Assembly: GCA_028357285.1 (NCBI GenBank)
Contig: JAOMWM010000001.1
Span: 1-64,000 of the forward strand
DNA: 64,000 nucleotides
Reading direction: 5' to 3'
From: Schleiferiaceae bacterium
Lineage (GTDB): Bacteria; Bacteroidota; Bacteroidia; Flavobacteriales; Schleiferiaceae
This document shows positions 8,768-17,693 of this stretch, piece after piece. A program made the position numbers and the translations under genes. The notes under the pieces are model-generated. The model saw nothing but the letters and a program-made list of their open reading frames with translations, had not been told where the DNA came from and searched no databases. Within the stretch, counting starts at the first letter, position 1; each line of letters starts with the position of its first letter.

Positions 8768-10144
8768 ATGATGCAGAAGACACTTTCTAAAGAAATTTCC
8801 TTTAAAGGCAATGCCCTTCACACCGGTGAAGTCGTTAACGTCAAATTGATCCCAAGCGCAGAAAATACGGGTATCATTTTTGTTCGAGAAGACCTCGAAA
8901 ATGCTGAAATCCCAGCACTCGTAAAGTATGTTAACCGTACAGATCGTCAAACAATCTTAGAAAACGGCGAAGCAAGTGTAGGCACTGTAGAACACCTTAT
9001 GGCCAGTTTATATGCTTTAGGCATAGATAACCTGCGCATAGAACTCAACGGTAGCGAGGTTCCTATTTTAGACGGTTCTGCAGGACCACTGGTTGATCTT
9101 ATTCTTGAAGCAGGTATTGAAGAACAAAGTGTCGAAAAGAACTTCTATGTTCTTGAAGAGACGTTCACTTTTAAAGATGAGGATGGTTCGGAAATCATGG
9201 CGCTACCTAGCGAAGAATTTGAAGTAAGCGCATTGATTGATTACGGAAGTAGCGTTTTAGGGCCGCAACATGCACATCTTGATAAGATGGTGAATTTCCG
9301 CGACGAAATAGCAAGTGCACGAACGTTTTCCTTTCTTCGCGAGCTCGAACCGTTACTCGATGCTGGATTAATTAAAGGTGGCGACTTAAACAATGCCATC
9401 GTTTATGTGGATCAAGACATTGCCCCATCTACACTTGATAAATTAAAAACAGCCTTTGGTCGCGATGATGTTGAGGTTACCCAGCGCGGTACATTAAACA
9501 ATATCAATCTGCGGTTTTCTAACGAAGCCGCCCGACACAAACTCTTAGACGTGGTAGGCGATTTGGCGCTTTTAGGACGCCCGCTAAAGGCACGTATTAT
9601 AGCTACAAAGCCCGGTCACGGTGTAAATGCTGAATTCACAAAGGCATTAGCTGCTAAAATCCGTAAAGAAGAAAGCCGGCCTAGACCCCCGAAATACGAC
9701 CCCAATGCCGTACCGGTAAAGAATGTTGAGGAAATTATGGGACTTATCCCGCACCGATCTCCATTTTTGCTGGTCGATAAAATAATTGAACTCACAGAAG
9801 ACCGCGTTGTAGGCGTGAAAGCTGTAACCATGAACGAGCCGTTCTTTGTAGGCCACTTCCCAGGTTCCCCAGTAATGCCAGGCGTACTTCAAATAGAGGC
9901 TATGGCACAATGTGGTGGTATTTTAGCGTTGAGTTCCGTCCCAGACCCTGAAAATTATTTAACGTTCTTCATGAAATTGGACAACGTGAAATTTAAAGCG
10001 AAAGTGGTTCCAGGAGATACCCTCATCTTCGACCTTTCACTGATCACTCCGATACGTCGTGGTATCGTTCACATGCGTGGACGTGCTTTTGTAGGGAATA
10101 CGCTTGTAAGTGAAGCTGAATTAATGGCTCAGATTACGAAATAG
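8768..10144 (+). CDS. lpxC-fabZ: Bifunctional UDP-3-O-acyl-GlcNAc deacetylase / (3R)-hydroxyacyl-ACP dehydratase (LpxC-FabZ fusion)
   Basis: This 458-residue fusion is characteristic of Bacteroidota. Residues about 1-305 are LpxC, the zinc deacetylase committing step of lipid A synthesis, with GTVEHLMASLYALGIDN (zinc His), VPILDGSAGPLVD and ARTFSFLRELEPL. Residues about 315-458 are the FabZ hot-dog fold, with IPHRSPFLLVDK and the catalytic-His segment FVGHFPGSPVMPGVLQIEAM near residue 363. Joining the two activities links lipid A and fatty acid synthesis, which compete for hydroxyacyl-ACP. The first codon is ATGATG; either Met could be used. The lpxA ATG follows the stop directly. Confidence 0.96.
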   Translation: MMQKTLSKEISFKGNALHTGEVVNVKLIPSAENTGIIFVREDLENAEIPALVKYVNRTDRQTILENGEASVGTVEHLMASLYALGIDNLRIELNGSEVPILDGSAGPLVDLILEAGIEEQSVEKNFYVLEETFTFKDEDGSEIMALPSEEFEVSALIDYGSSVLGPQHAHLDKMVNFRDEIASARTFSFLRELEPLLDAGLIKGGDLNNAIVYVDQDIAPSTLDKLKTAFGRDDVEVTQRGTLNNINLRFSNEAARHKLLDVVGDLALLGRPLKARIIATKPGHGVNAEFTKALAAKIRKEESRPRPPKYDPNAVPVKNVEEIMGLIPHRSPFLLVDKIIELTEDRVVGVKAVTMNEPFFVGHFPGSPVMPGVLQIEAMAQCGGILALSSVPDPENYLTFFMKLDNVKFKAKVVPGDTLIFDLSLITPIRRGIVHMRGRAFVGNTLVSEAELMAQITK

Positions 10145-10915
10145 ATGATCAGTCCTCTTGCCTCCATTCATCCCGATGCGCGCATTGGTGACCAAGTTGA
10201 AATTGGTCCCTTTACTACTATTGGAGCAGACGTTGAAATAGGTAACGGTACCTGGATTGGTCCAAATGTAACCATCATGGACGGTGCTCGAATAGGGACC
10301 GATTGTCGAATTTTTTCTGGCGCCGTACTCTCAGCCATCCCTCAAGATCTAAAGTTCCAGGGCGAAAGCACTACTGTTGAAATAGGAGACCGTTCCACCA
10401 TTCGCGAATGTGTTACCATTAACCGAGGTACCAAAGCGTACGGTAAAACTGTTGTAGGTAAAGACTGTTTAGTCATGGCATATGTCCATATCGCACACGA
10501 CTGTATTTTAGGCGACCATGTTATCCTAGTGAATAGTGTAGCCCTTGCCGGCCACGTGGAGATTGGAGATTATGCAATAATTTCGGGTCTTTCTGCTGTA
10601 CACCAATTTGTGAAAATAGGTGCACATGTCATGATTGGTGGTGGCGCAATGGTCCGTAAGGATGTTCCTCCATTTATAACTGCTGCAGGTGAGCCACTTT
10701 CCTATGCAGGAGTAAATAGTGTAGGCTTAAAAAGACGCAATTTCTCTCAAGAAGAAATTAATGAAATCCAAACCCTTTACCGCACATTGTATCAAAGCGG
10801 AATGAACGTATCGCAAGCCGTGAATCGGATTAAAGAAACTTACTCAAAGGGACCTGAAGCCGAAGCGATCCTCAGCTTTATTGAGCGGAGCGATCGGGGA
10901 CTGATCAGAAAGTAA
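10145..10915 (+). CDS. lpxA: Acyl-ACP--UDP-N-acetylglucosamine O-acyltransferase
   Basis: This 256-residue trimeric beta-helix enzyme carries out the first lipid A step, acylating the 3-OH of UDP-GlcNAc. Hexapeptide repeats run through the first two thirds (IGPFTTIGADVEIG, IGPNVTIMDGARIG). The catalytic His is in MAYVHIAHDC, and IPQDLKF and HQFVKIGAHVMIGGG are family motifs. The C-terminal helices begin near LKRRNFSQEEI. It abuts lpxC-fabZ with no spacer, and the next gene follows after 10 bp, consistent with one lipid A operon. Confidence 0.96.
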   Translation: MISPLASIHPDARIGDQVEIGPFTTIGADVEIGNGTWIGPNVTIMDGARIGTDCRIFSGAVLSAIPQDLKFQGESTTVEIGDRSTIRECVTINRGTKAYGKTVVGKDCLVMAYVHIAHDCILGDHVILVNSVALAGHVEIGDYAIISGLSAVHQFVKIGAHVMIGGGAMVRKDVPPFITAAGEPLSYAGVNSVGLKRRNFSQEEINEIQTLYRTLYQSGMNVSQAVNRIKETYSKGPEAEAILSFIERSDRGLIRK

Positions 10916-10925
10916 TTCCAGCGCC

Positions 10926-11543
10926 ATGATCGTATTAGAAGGATTACAGAAGAAGTTTGGGAAGCAGCACATTTTACAAGATGTCTCACATACATTTCAA
11001 ACTGGATCAAAAACTGTTATTCTTGGTTCAAATGGTTCCGGTAAGTCAACACTTATTAAAATACTCAGCGGCGCACTCGAGGCTACAGAAGGAGCACCTA
11101 CCTATTCATTTGAGGGCAATAATATTGCAGCGAAATCTGCCGGCCTACACGTTGGAATAGCGGCACCTTATGTTGCTTTAAACCCTATGTTTAGCCTAAA
11201 AGAATCGCTCGAATTTCACACCAAGTTTTGTCCATTCCCCGAAGGCTTCAAGCAAGCCCAATGGATAGAAAAAGCTGGACTCGCGCAGCATAATCACAAA
11301 AGGCTCAGTACGTTCAGCTCCGGCATGTTACAGCGAGTACGCCTACTAATGGCTATCGCTAACGAAAGACCGCTTTTGTTGCTCGATGAACCCTTAAGCA
11401 ATTTAGATACAGAAGGGGTCCAATTTTACAGTGAATTGATCCGCTCATTCGCGCTTTCAAAAACCATCATCGTTGGTAGTAATTACCAAAAAGACGAATA
11501 CTCCTATTGCACCGATGAGCTCTTATTAGAAAAACATTACTAA
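10926..11543 (+). CDS. ABC transporter ATP-binding protein (stand-alone subunit)
   Basis: This 205-residue ABC ATPase is a single nucleotide-binding domain. The Walker A is LGSNGSGKST, the signature motif reads FSSGMLQRVRL (a variant of LSGGQ) and Walker B is LLLLDEPLSNLD. No permease gene is adjacent. It sits 10 bp after lpxA and just before efp, so it may be co-transcribed with the lipid A genes. Its transport partner and substrate cannot be inferred; other possibilities are a lipid or small-molecule exporter assembled with a distant permease. Confidence 0.85.
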   Translation: MIVLEGLQKKFGKQHILQDVSHTFQTGSKTVILGSNGSGKSTLIKILSGALEATEGAPTYSFEGNNIAAKSAGLHVGIAAPYVALNPMFSLKESLEFHTKFCPFPEGFKQAQWIEKAGLAQHNHKRLSTFSSGMLQRVRLLMAIANERPLLLLDEPLSNLDTEGVQFYSELIRSFALSKTIIVGSNYQKDEYSYCTDELLLEKHY

Positions 11544-11546
11544 ACC

Positions 11547-11574
11547 TTGGCGCGACCAATTTGCGCTATATTTA
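11547..11574 (+). promoter_or_regulatory. Promoter for efp (TTG-N17-TATATTTA)
   Basis: TTG at 11547-11549 is followed after 17 bases by TATATTTA at 11567-11574, which is 7 of 8 positions of TAnnTTTG at the expected Bacteroidota spacing. The efp ATG is 18 bases downstream, giving a short leader. This indicates that efp has its own promoter although it follows the lipid A operon closely. Confidence 0.6.
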
Positions 11575-11592
11575 CCCAAAACATATTTAATC

Positions 11593-12156
11593 ATGGCAAG
11601 TACTTCGGATATTAAAAACGGTATGTGTATCGACTTCAACGGTCAGCCTTACCAAATCATAGAATTTCTTCACGTAAAACCCGGTAAGGGTGCGGCATTC
11701 GTTCGTACTAAAATCAAAAACCTTGAAACGGGAAGAGTTTTAGATAATACCTTCCCAGCCGGTGCCAAAATTGAGACCATTGATGTAGAGAACCGTCAAT
11801 ACCAATTCCTTTACAATGATGGCTCCGAGTATCACTTTATGAATACAGAAAACTACGAGCAGCTAACCTTTGCTAAAGACCTCATCAATGCACCCGATTT
11901 TTTAGTGGACGGTATGATGTGTTATGTACTTTTCCATGCAAGTGAAGATAGAGCTATGGCTGTGGAGCTCCCACGTACAGTAAATTTGAAAGTCACTTAC
12001 TCTGAACCAACTGTTAAAGGCAACACCTCTTCTAACGCTATGAAAACCGTAACTGTTGAAGGTGGAGCACAAGTTGCAGTTCCCTTATTCATTAAAACGG
12101 ACGAAGAGATCGTTATCAATACAGAGGATGGAACCTATAAAGAGCGAGCGAAATAG
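11593..12156 (+). CDS. efp: Elongation factor P
   Basis: EF-P (187 residues, normal length) binds stalled ribosomes between P and E sites and promotes peptide bonds at polyproline stretches. The three beta-barrel domains are recognisable: domain I with ASTSDIKNGMCIDFNG and the tip loop HVKPGKGAAF, whose lysine K32 is the residue modified in many bacteria; the OB-like domain II; and the C-terminal signature VTVEGGAQVAVPLFI. No EpmA/EpmB or other modification gene is in the window. It has its own promoter and a strong terminator. Confidence 0.97.
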   Translation: MASTSDIKNGMCIDFNGQPYQIIEFLHVKPGKGAAFVRTKIKNLETGRVLDNTFPAGAKIETIDVENRQYQFLYNDGSEYHFMNTENYEQLTFAKDLINAPDFLVDGMMCYVLFHASEDRAMAVELPRTVNLKVTYSEPTVKGNTSSNAMKTVTVEGGAQVAVPLFIKTDEEIVINTEDGTYKERAK

Positions 12157-12212
12157 TTAGCCTCTGAAGACTCTGCGAAGAACTTCCAAAGTTTTTCATA
12201 TTCGTATAAACG

Positions 12213-12240
12213 AAAAGCCACCGTCCGCGGTGGTTTTTTT
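12213..12240 (+). terminator. Rho-independent terminator of efp
   Basis: A 6-bp GC stem CCACCG/CGGTGG (12218-12223 and 12228-12233) with loop TCCG is followed by seven T's. An A-rich stretch precedes the stem, so it may also serve weakly for the convergent gene, whose stop codon lies in the T tract. Confidence 0.85.
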
Positions 12241-12583
12241 ATTTCGTAATGGTTCCTATTACAGTGTACACCACAATAAATAAGAAGAAAAGCCACATGG
12301 CGATGGCTACCTTTCCCCAAGGGATAGATTTTCCCTGTTCTAATACATCAACTATTCGATCCTCGAGTTCACCTAGACCGAGCGCTTCTTGTTGCTGCTT
12401 AGGAGTGTAATCGTATTCTAATACTTCTGGTGAAAGGAAATAACACTGTCCCGTTTCATCATACTCCAACCAATCCTTTTTCAAAACCACACTGTGCTCC
12501 TTTTCAAATGATTCCAACTCCAGACGAGTTATAGCGCTGTCACCAAAGGCACGTTGTAATCTTATAAGAACACTGTTATTCAT
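12239..12583 (-). CDS. Small protein with C-terminal membrane anchor, unknown function
   Basis: I do not recognise this 114-residue protein. Residues 1-85 are soluble and acidic, with a segment ECYFLSPEVLEYD-like (DETGQCYFLSPEVLEY). Residues about 90-112 form one strongly hydrophobic helix (VAIAMWLFFLFIVVYTVIG), so it is probably tail-anchored in the inner membrane with the soluble part in the cytoplasm. A perfect -7 box lies four bases before the ATG. It is a single-gene unit between two terminators. Confidence 0.75.
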   Translation of the reverse strand: MNNSVLIRLQRAFGDSAITRLELESFEKEHSVVLKKDWLEYDETGQCYFLSPEVLEYDYTPKQQQEALGLGELEDRIVDVLEQGKSIPWGKVAIAMWLFFLFIVVYTVIGTITK

Positions 12584-12587
12584 GAAG

Positions 12588-12595
12588 CAAATATA
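12588..12595 (-). promoter_or_regulatory. Bacteroidota -7 box, leaderless geometry
   Basis: TATATTTG on the minus strand is a full consensus match, only four bases (CTTC) before the ATG at 12583. No -33 TTG is obvious. Transcription would begin at or next to the start codon. Confidence 0.45.
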
Positions 12596-12662
12596 ATCGT
12601 ATTGAGACGATAGTGCTATCCGTTTGGCTCATTGAAAAAGTAGGTATAGCTCGACATTTAGC

Positions 12663-12692
12663 AAAAAAAAACCCGCGCCTTAGGCGCGGGTT
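12663..12692 (-). terminator. Rho-independent terminator of the first susCD operon
   Basis: An 8-bp GC stem CCCGCGCC/GGCGCGGG with a 3-base loop lies 27 bp past the SusD stop. On the minus strand it is followed by an uninterrupted run of about nine T's. Confidence 0.9.
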
Positions 12693-12718
12693 CTTAAAAT
12701 TACTTTTTCAAGTATGGC

Positions 12719-14128
12719 TTACATATCCCAGAATACCTTTGCGAAGGTGTCATCGTTGCCAAATTTCGCTTTCGCTGCATTGACATTTGTAAGGTTTAAT
12801 GAAATCTCATCTAAAGGATAAGAGTAACGATTAGGTGTTACAGTCTGAGCTAGGTCAGCAACATTCATGGTCAAGTCGTATTGACGTACCGTGTTGTATG
12901 CTTCACTTGCGTTGCTGTACATAGCAATCCATTTCTCTGTACCTATTTGAGCAGCTGCAGTTGATGCATCAAATGCAACACCCGCTTGAGCAAGATAGCC
13001 TGAGGCATCTACACCAGCACCTAACCACTCTTCCATAGAAGCAGTAATACCAGCATTGTAATGCGTTGCAGCATCACCTGCGCCAGCCCATCCGGCAACT
13101 GCGGCGTGAGCCATTAAGAACTCAACCTCAACATAGTTGATCGCAGCGTGAGACCACGTTGGGTCCTCTAAAGCTGAACCTGGCTGAGAGAATTGGTAGT
13201 AATCTGACTGAAGACCGTGAGGTGCAGCAGTTACATTACCAACACTATCAAGGTTCTTAAAGAACGCAGCGCGACGTGGATCGTTATTAGCATTCATTAC
13301 ATCACCTAATGTATTAGAGGCAATGTAATCCGTACGTCCACTTTGCACTAACGTTTCCCACATTGGGTGCGTGTGAGGTGGAGCTGACGAATAGAACAAG
13401 CGCATGTCATCCGCAGATGAAGCGAATACACCACCAGCTATTGCCTTCTCACCATACATTTGAGCATTGGTTGGATCAGCATCGATCATACGAATTGCTA
13501 AACGAAGCATAAGAGAATGAGCAGCCATTTTCCAAGATGCAGCATCTCCACCGTAAATGATGTCGGAACTACCGAAAGCAGAAGTACCGCTTAAGTTCAT
13601 TGCTGCAGCATCTAAACGAGCTAAAAGATCACTGTAAATTGCAGCGTCATCATCGTATACTGGCGTGTTTGTTTCTGATAACGCTTCAGTGTAAGGCACA
13701 TCTCCAAAAAGATCTACCAAAAATGAAAACGCCATAACTTCCATCACCTCTATTGCTCCCTCAGCAGCGGCAATTGCCTCCGTTGATGCAACAACATCTG
13801 CTAACGCAGTACGAGCTTCTTCACAATCGCGAACAACCGTACCGTACATACGCCAAAAAGTAGCGCCGTTAACGTCACGATTATCAAGATCGAAATTTGA
13901 TTCATCTACATAAGTAGTCTGCGTCCAGTGCTGTGACCAAAGACGCAAGTTGTTTTGATTCACGTCCTGTACTGCAGCGTAGTCATAGAATCCCATAGTG
14001 GCATTTGCGAATAACGCACCTGCCGGAACTGACTCTGGAGCTTTCACATTACCGTTAAGGCTAGAAAGATCGTTGCTACAAGAAGTGATTGCTAGTGCAG
14101 CTGCTGCTGCGAATAATATCTTTTTCAT
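12719..14128 (-). CDS. SusD/RagB-family outer-membrane nutrient-binding lipoprotein
   Basis: This 469-residue lipoprotein begins MKKILFAAAAALAITSCSN, a signal peptide with lipobox ITSC, so it is anchored by Cys16 and probably surface exposed. The helical SusD fold is indicated by TFWRMYGTVVRDCEEAR, the segment MEVMAFSFLVDLFGDVPYTEAL, and AAINYVEVEFLMAHAAVAGW with the tetratricopeptide-like pattern typical of the family. It follows its SusC partner after 12 bp and ends at a strong terminator, so the two form a bicistronic unit. No glycoside hydrolase, sensor or sigma factor is adjacent, so its ligand (sugar or peptide) is unknown. Confidence 0.92.
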   Translation of the reverse strand: MKKILFAAAAALAITSCSNDLSSLNGNVKAPESVPAGALFANATMGFYDYAAVQDVNQNNLRLWSQHWTQTTYVDESNFDLDNRDVNGATFWRMYGTVVRDCEEARTALADVVASTEAIAAAEGAIEVMEVMAFSFLVDLFGDVPYTEALSETNTPVYDDDAAIYSDLLARLDAAAMNLSGTSAFGSSDIIYGGDAASWKMAAHSLMLRLAIRMIDADPTNAQMYGEKAIAGGVFASSADDMRLFYSSAPPHTHPMWETLVQSGRTDYIASNTLGDVMNANNDPRRAAFFKNLDSVGNVTAAPHGLQSDYYQFSQPGSALEDPTWSHAAINYVEVEFLMAHAAVAGWAGAGDAATHYNAGITASMEEWLGAGVDASGYLAQAGVAFDASTAAAQIGTEKWIAMYSNASEAYNTVRQYDLTMNVADLAQTVTPNRYSYPLDEISLNLTNVNAAKAKFGNDDTFAKVFWDM

Positions 14129-14140
14129 ATCTAGAACTTC

Positions 14141-17100
14141 TTAGAATTTAACTCTCAAATTCACACCAACTTCACGTAGCGTTGGATAAGCACCTGACTG
14201 ATACCCCTGAAGATTACCTGCTGCAAGACCCGCTTCAGGATCTGACCATGGCGTGTTCTTATAAAGTATCGCTAGGTTTCTACCAACGAAGCTTACATCA
14301 ACGCCTGCAACTGGAAGACCAGCTAGAACGCTCGTAGGCAAGGTATACGTCAAAGCAACTTCTCTCAATTTAACAAAAGAAGCATCGTGGATGTGCATTT
14401 CTTTTGGTCCACCTAAGGCCCATCCCAATGCATTACCGTAATCGTTCATCCACAATGGTGTTGAGTTTTCAGTACCCACTGGGTTACCGTCAGCATCAAC
14501 TGTAACACCATCCCATTGCTGAGGTGTTTCAATACCTAAGTAAGCAACTTCCTCAAAAGTTAGACCACCGCCGTCTTCAACGTTCGTACGGATTGGGTTA
14601 CCAGCTGCATTTGTACCTGCAGAGAAATCATATACACCAGTTCCGTAACCGTAGTAAGTATCCAAAGAGAAGAAGTTTCCTCCCCATTGTGCATCTACAA
14701 GAGCACTCAGTCTTACGTTCTTGTAAGAGATTGCATTGCTGATACCACCTCTCCAGTCAGCTTGTACGTTACCGATGACACCAACATCACCAGTGTAGTA
14801 ACGAGCACCACCACGAGAGCTTGACCAATCGTAAACAAGCGGTGCACCATCGCCACCAGCACGAACGTACTGAGTACCTTCTAGCGTACCGTAAGACTCA
14901 CCTACACGTGCAGTCATGTTAACACCACCTTGTACAGAACCTAATAACAATGACTCTGAATCACCAAATAACGAAACAACTGTATTATCGTTAGTTGACC
15001 AGTTGATGTTTACATCCCACTGGAAGTCTTTGGTTTTAACAGGAGTAATGTAACTGCTTACTTCAAATCCTTGATTATCCACCTGTCCGGCATTAACATA
15101 CTTGTAGTATGTACCTGTAGCGGTAGAAACTTGAGCAGGTAGAATTTGATTCGTAGTTGATCTGTTGTAAGCACTTACATCAAAACCAACGCGGTTATCA
15201 AACATTTTTACTTCCAAACCTAATTCCGTAGAAGCAGTGTTCTCTGGAAGTAAAGTAGAATTGTTCTGAGTCGAAGGTGCAGATGCTAACGTTGTACCGT
15301 TAAAAGGCGTTCCAATACCATAAGCGTCAACCAAAGCATTCGCTGGAGCATCAGAACCTACATTTGCCCAGTTCGCGCGAAGCTTACCGAAAGATAAAAT
15401 GTCAGAGTCAACAAATTCTGACCAGATTAAGCTTAAAGAAGCTGCTGGATAGAAGTAGGTGTTGTTTTCAACTGGAAGAGTTGAAGAAACATCTTGACGC
15501 GCAGATAGATCTAAGTACAAGAAGTTTTGGTATCCAACAGATGCTTGACCGTATATACCGTCAACACCGATGGTGTTCGAACCTTCTGAAGGAGCTGCAG
15601 GAGCAGCTACAGAATTGCTCAAAGCATATACGCCAGGAACAACTAGACCACCATTTGTTGAAGCATAAATGCTTTGGAAAGAAGAACGACGTTGGTTGTA
15701 ACCCAATAAACCTGAGAAACTTATTTCGTCATCCGTACCGAAGTTTTTGTTCATGTTTAAATACAAGTCATTGTTTTGCTCAGTGAACGCGCGATTGTTA
15801 CGCGTGTACATTGAAACATCAACAGATTGTGTACCGATACGCTCTTCACGTAGTTCAGTATAACTATCTGCAGACATACGACCCGTTAACTTCATCCAGT
15901 CATTGATCTGGTATTCAGCCATGATGTTTCCAATAATACGATTACGTGAATCGGTTGAAAAATTCTGTAGCGCTGAATAGTAGAAATTATCAAAGTAATG
16001 CGGCTTCGTTGGATTCGCTGCACCGTAACCGTATGCATTCCAAGAATAATTTTTCTGACCAAAATTATTGTACGTATTTCTCTGAGCATCCATATCCGTT
16101 AGGACATTGTACCATTGACGGAAAGCTTGGTTTGGGTTACGAGAATCGTATCCTGTTCCGTAACGTCCCTTACCGTTCTGATTGATGTAGTTTGCTTTCG
16201 CAGAAACCGTCAATTTATCCGAAGCCTTAAATCTCCCGCTGAACGCGATATTATCACGGCCAATGTGCGATCCAGGAACAATTCCTTTTTGATCAAAGCT
16301 CGTTGCAGATAGACGGAATGAAGTATTTTCACCTCCACCATCGATAGCAAAGTTGTTGTTACGTGTAACGCTTTGCTCGTAAAAGCTCAATGCACCATTT
16401 TCAGGAGCAACGTGCTTTTTAGACTGCTGGTAGGTATCCAATTCTGGGAAAATAGATTCCCAATCGTATACATCTAAAGATGGATCAACTGCAAGACCAA
16501 ATGAAGCATCCTCGCCCATAGGCAATGCAATATCAGCTTGACCGTCACCGTTCGCATCATAAGATTGCGCACGACCGTCAGTGAAAGTTGAATCTCCAGG
16601 AGCCGTAGTAATGTAGGCACCGCCGTAATAGCGACCATATCCAGGACCATAAGACTGTTGGTGACGAACAAAAGTGTTTTGGTTGATCGCTCCCACAGTA
16701 ATACCTGTGCTAACTGTAACGCCTAAGGTTTTCTTACCCTTACTGCTAGATCCACTTTTAGTTGTAATTAAAACCACACCATTTGATGCACGCGAACCGT
16801 ACAATGCTGTTGCTGCCGCACCCTTCAATACCGAAATATTTTCGATATCCTCTGGGTTGATGTCCATTGCAGCGTTACCATAATCATAACCACCACGGCC
16901 TCTAGCTATATCTGAGCTATTACCCGTTGAGTTCGAAATAGGCATACCATCAACAACAAATAACGCTTGGTTATTTCCAGTTAATGAACTAGACCCACGA
17001 ATCACGACATTGGCTGAACCACCAAGAGTTCCTGAACTCTTGATTTGAACACCCGCTACTTTTCCACTCAATGAGTTTACAAAGTTGGCATCCTTTACTG

Positions 17101-17491
17101 TCGTAACCTCAGCACCGTCTACATCTTGTGTTGCATAACCAAGAGATTTTTTCTCTCTCGTCATACCAAGTGCGGTGACTACTACTTCATCGAGTTGGCT
17201 CGCTGAAGCGGATAGACTTACTTGAATAAAATCTGAGGAAGCAATAACTTCTTTAGATTCCATTCCCATTGAAGAAAATACTAAAGTAGCTCCCTTGTCA
17301 GCCTTTATGGTAAACTTACCATCAAAGTCAGTTAAGGTCGCATTATTAGTACCTTTTTCTGAGACTGCTACACCTGGTAGCGCATCTCCTGAACCAGCGT
17401 CACTTACTACTCCCGAAACCGATTGCGCGATGGCAAAGTTTGCTGCGAGAACAAAAGTTAATACTGACCACAGTGAAAATTTGTTTTTCAT
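14141..17491 (-). CDS. SusC/RagA-family TonB-dependent outer-membrane transporter
   Basis: This 1116-residue protein has a signal peptide ending near AIAQ, a carboxypeptidase-regulatory-like domain (about 25-100; GVVSDAGSGDALPGV), the TonB box region EVVVTALGM, a plug domain (about 115-240; IRGSSSLTGNNQALFVVDG and ALYGSRASNGVVLITTK) and a long beta barrel ending with NLRVKF, whose terminal Phe is expected for Bam insertion. It works with the SusD lid encoded next, importing a ligand with TonB energy. There is no N-terminal STN domain, so no direct anti-sigma signalling is expected. The 202-bp upstream region contains a 7-bp inverted repeat at 17600-17606/17634-17640. Confidence 0.95.
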   Translation of the reverse strand: MKNKFSLWSVLTFVLAANFAIAQSVSGVVSDAGSGDALPGVAVSEKGTNNATLTDFDGKFTIKADKGATLVFSSMGMESKEVIASSDFIQVSLSASASQLDEVVVTALGMTREKKSLGYATQDVDGAEVTTVKDANFVNSLSGKVAGVQIKSSGTLGGSANVVIRGSSSLTGNNQALFVVDGMPISNSTGNSSDIARGRGGYDYGNAAMDINPEDIENISVLKGAAATALYGSRASNGVVLITTKSGSSSKGKKTLGVTVSTGITVGAINQNTFVRHQQSYGPGYGRYYGGAYITTAPGDSTFTDGRAQSYDANGDGQADIALPMGEDASFGLAVDPSLDVYDWESIFPELDTYQQSKKHVAPENGALSFYEQSVTRNNNFAIDGGGENTSFRLSATSFDQKGIVPGSHIGRDNIAFSGRFKASDKLTVSAKANYINQNGKGRYGTGYDSRNPNQAFRQWYNVLTDMDAQRNTYNNFGQKNYSWNAYGYGAANPTKPHYFDNFYYSALQNFSTDSRNRIIGNIMAEYQINDWMKLTGRMSADSYTELREERIGTQSVDVSMYTRNNRAFTEQNNDLYLNMNKNFGTDDEISFSGLLGYNQRRSSFQSIYASTNGGLVVPGVYALSNSVAAPAAPSEGSNTIGVDGIYGQASVGYQNFLYLDLSARQDVSSTLPVENNTYFYPAASLSLIWSEFVDSDILSFGKLRANWANVGSDAPANALVDAYGIGTPFNGTTLASAPSTQNNSTLLPENTASTELGLEVKMFDNRVGFDVSAYNRSTTNQILPAQVSTATGTYYKYVNAGQVDNQGFEVSSYITPVKTKDFQWDVNINWSTNDNTVVSLFGDSESLLLGSVQGGVNMTARVGESYGTLEGTQYVRAGGDGAPLVYDWSSSRGGARYYTGDVGVIGNVQADWRGGISNAISYKNVRLSALVDAQWGGNFFSLDTYYGYGTGVYDFSAGTNAAGNPIRTNVEDGGGLTFEEVAYLGIETPQQWDGVTVDADGNPVGTENSTPLWMNDYGNALGWALGGPKEMHIHDASFVKLREVALTYTLPTSVLAGLPVAGVDVSFVGRNLAILYKNTPWSDPEAGLAAGNLQGYQSGAYPTLREVGVNLRVKF

Positions 17492-17693
17492 TGTACCTGT
17501 TTTTCTGTTAAACGTATGTTAAGCAGCTTTAAAATTGCAGTTTCTAAGATTCATTTCCAAACACACTGACAAAAAAAAACGAGTTGGTCTATGTTTTTTA
17601 TGTCTCGATTGAGATGGCGCTGTTAATGGCGCAGAGACATTTAAGACATGTCAAAGAAGAAAGAAGCCCGGAAACACTAATGTTAAGATAGTG

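Noticed and set aside
12663-12692. CRISPR-like or repetitive palindrome
   Set aside because: It is a single hairpin with a T run, a terminator. I saw no CRISPR array anywhere in the window.
15364-15786. 140-codon plus-strand frame inside susC
   Set aside because: It is antisense to a well-supported SusC barrel and has the repetitive Gln/Leu/His content of a shadow frame.
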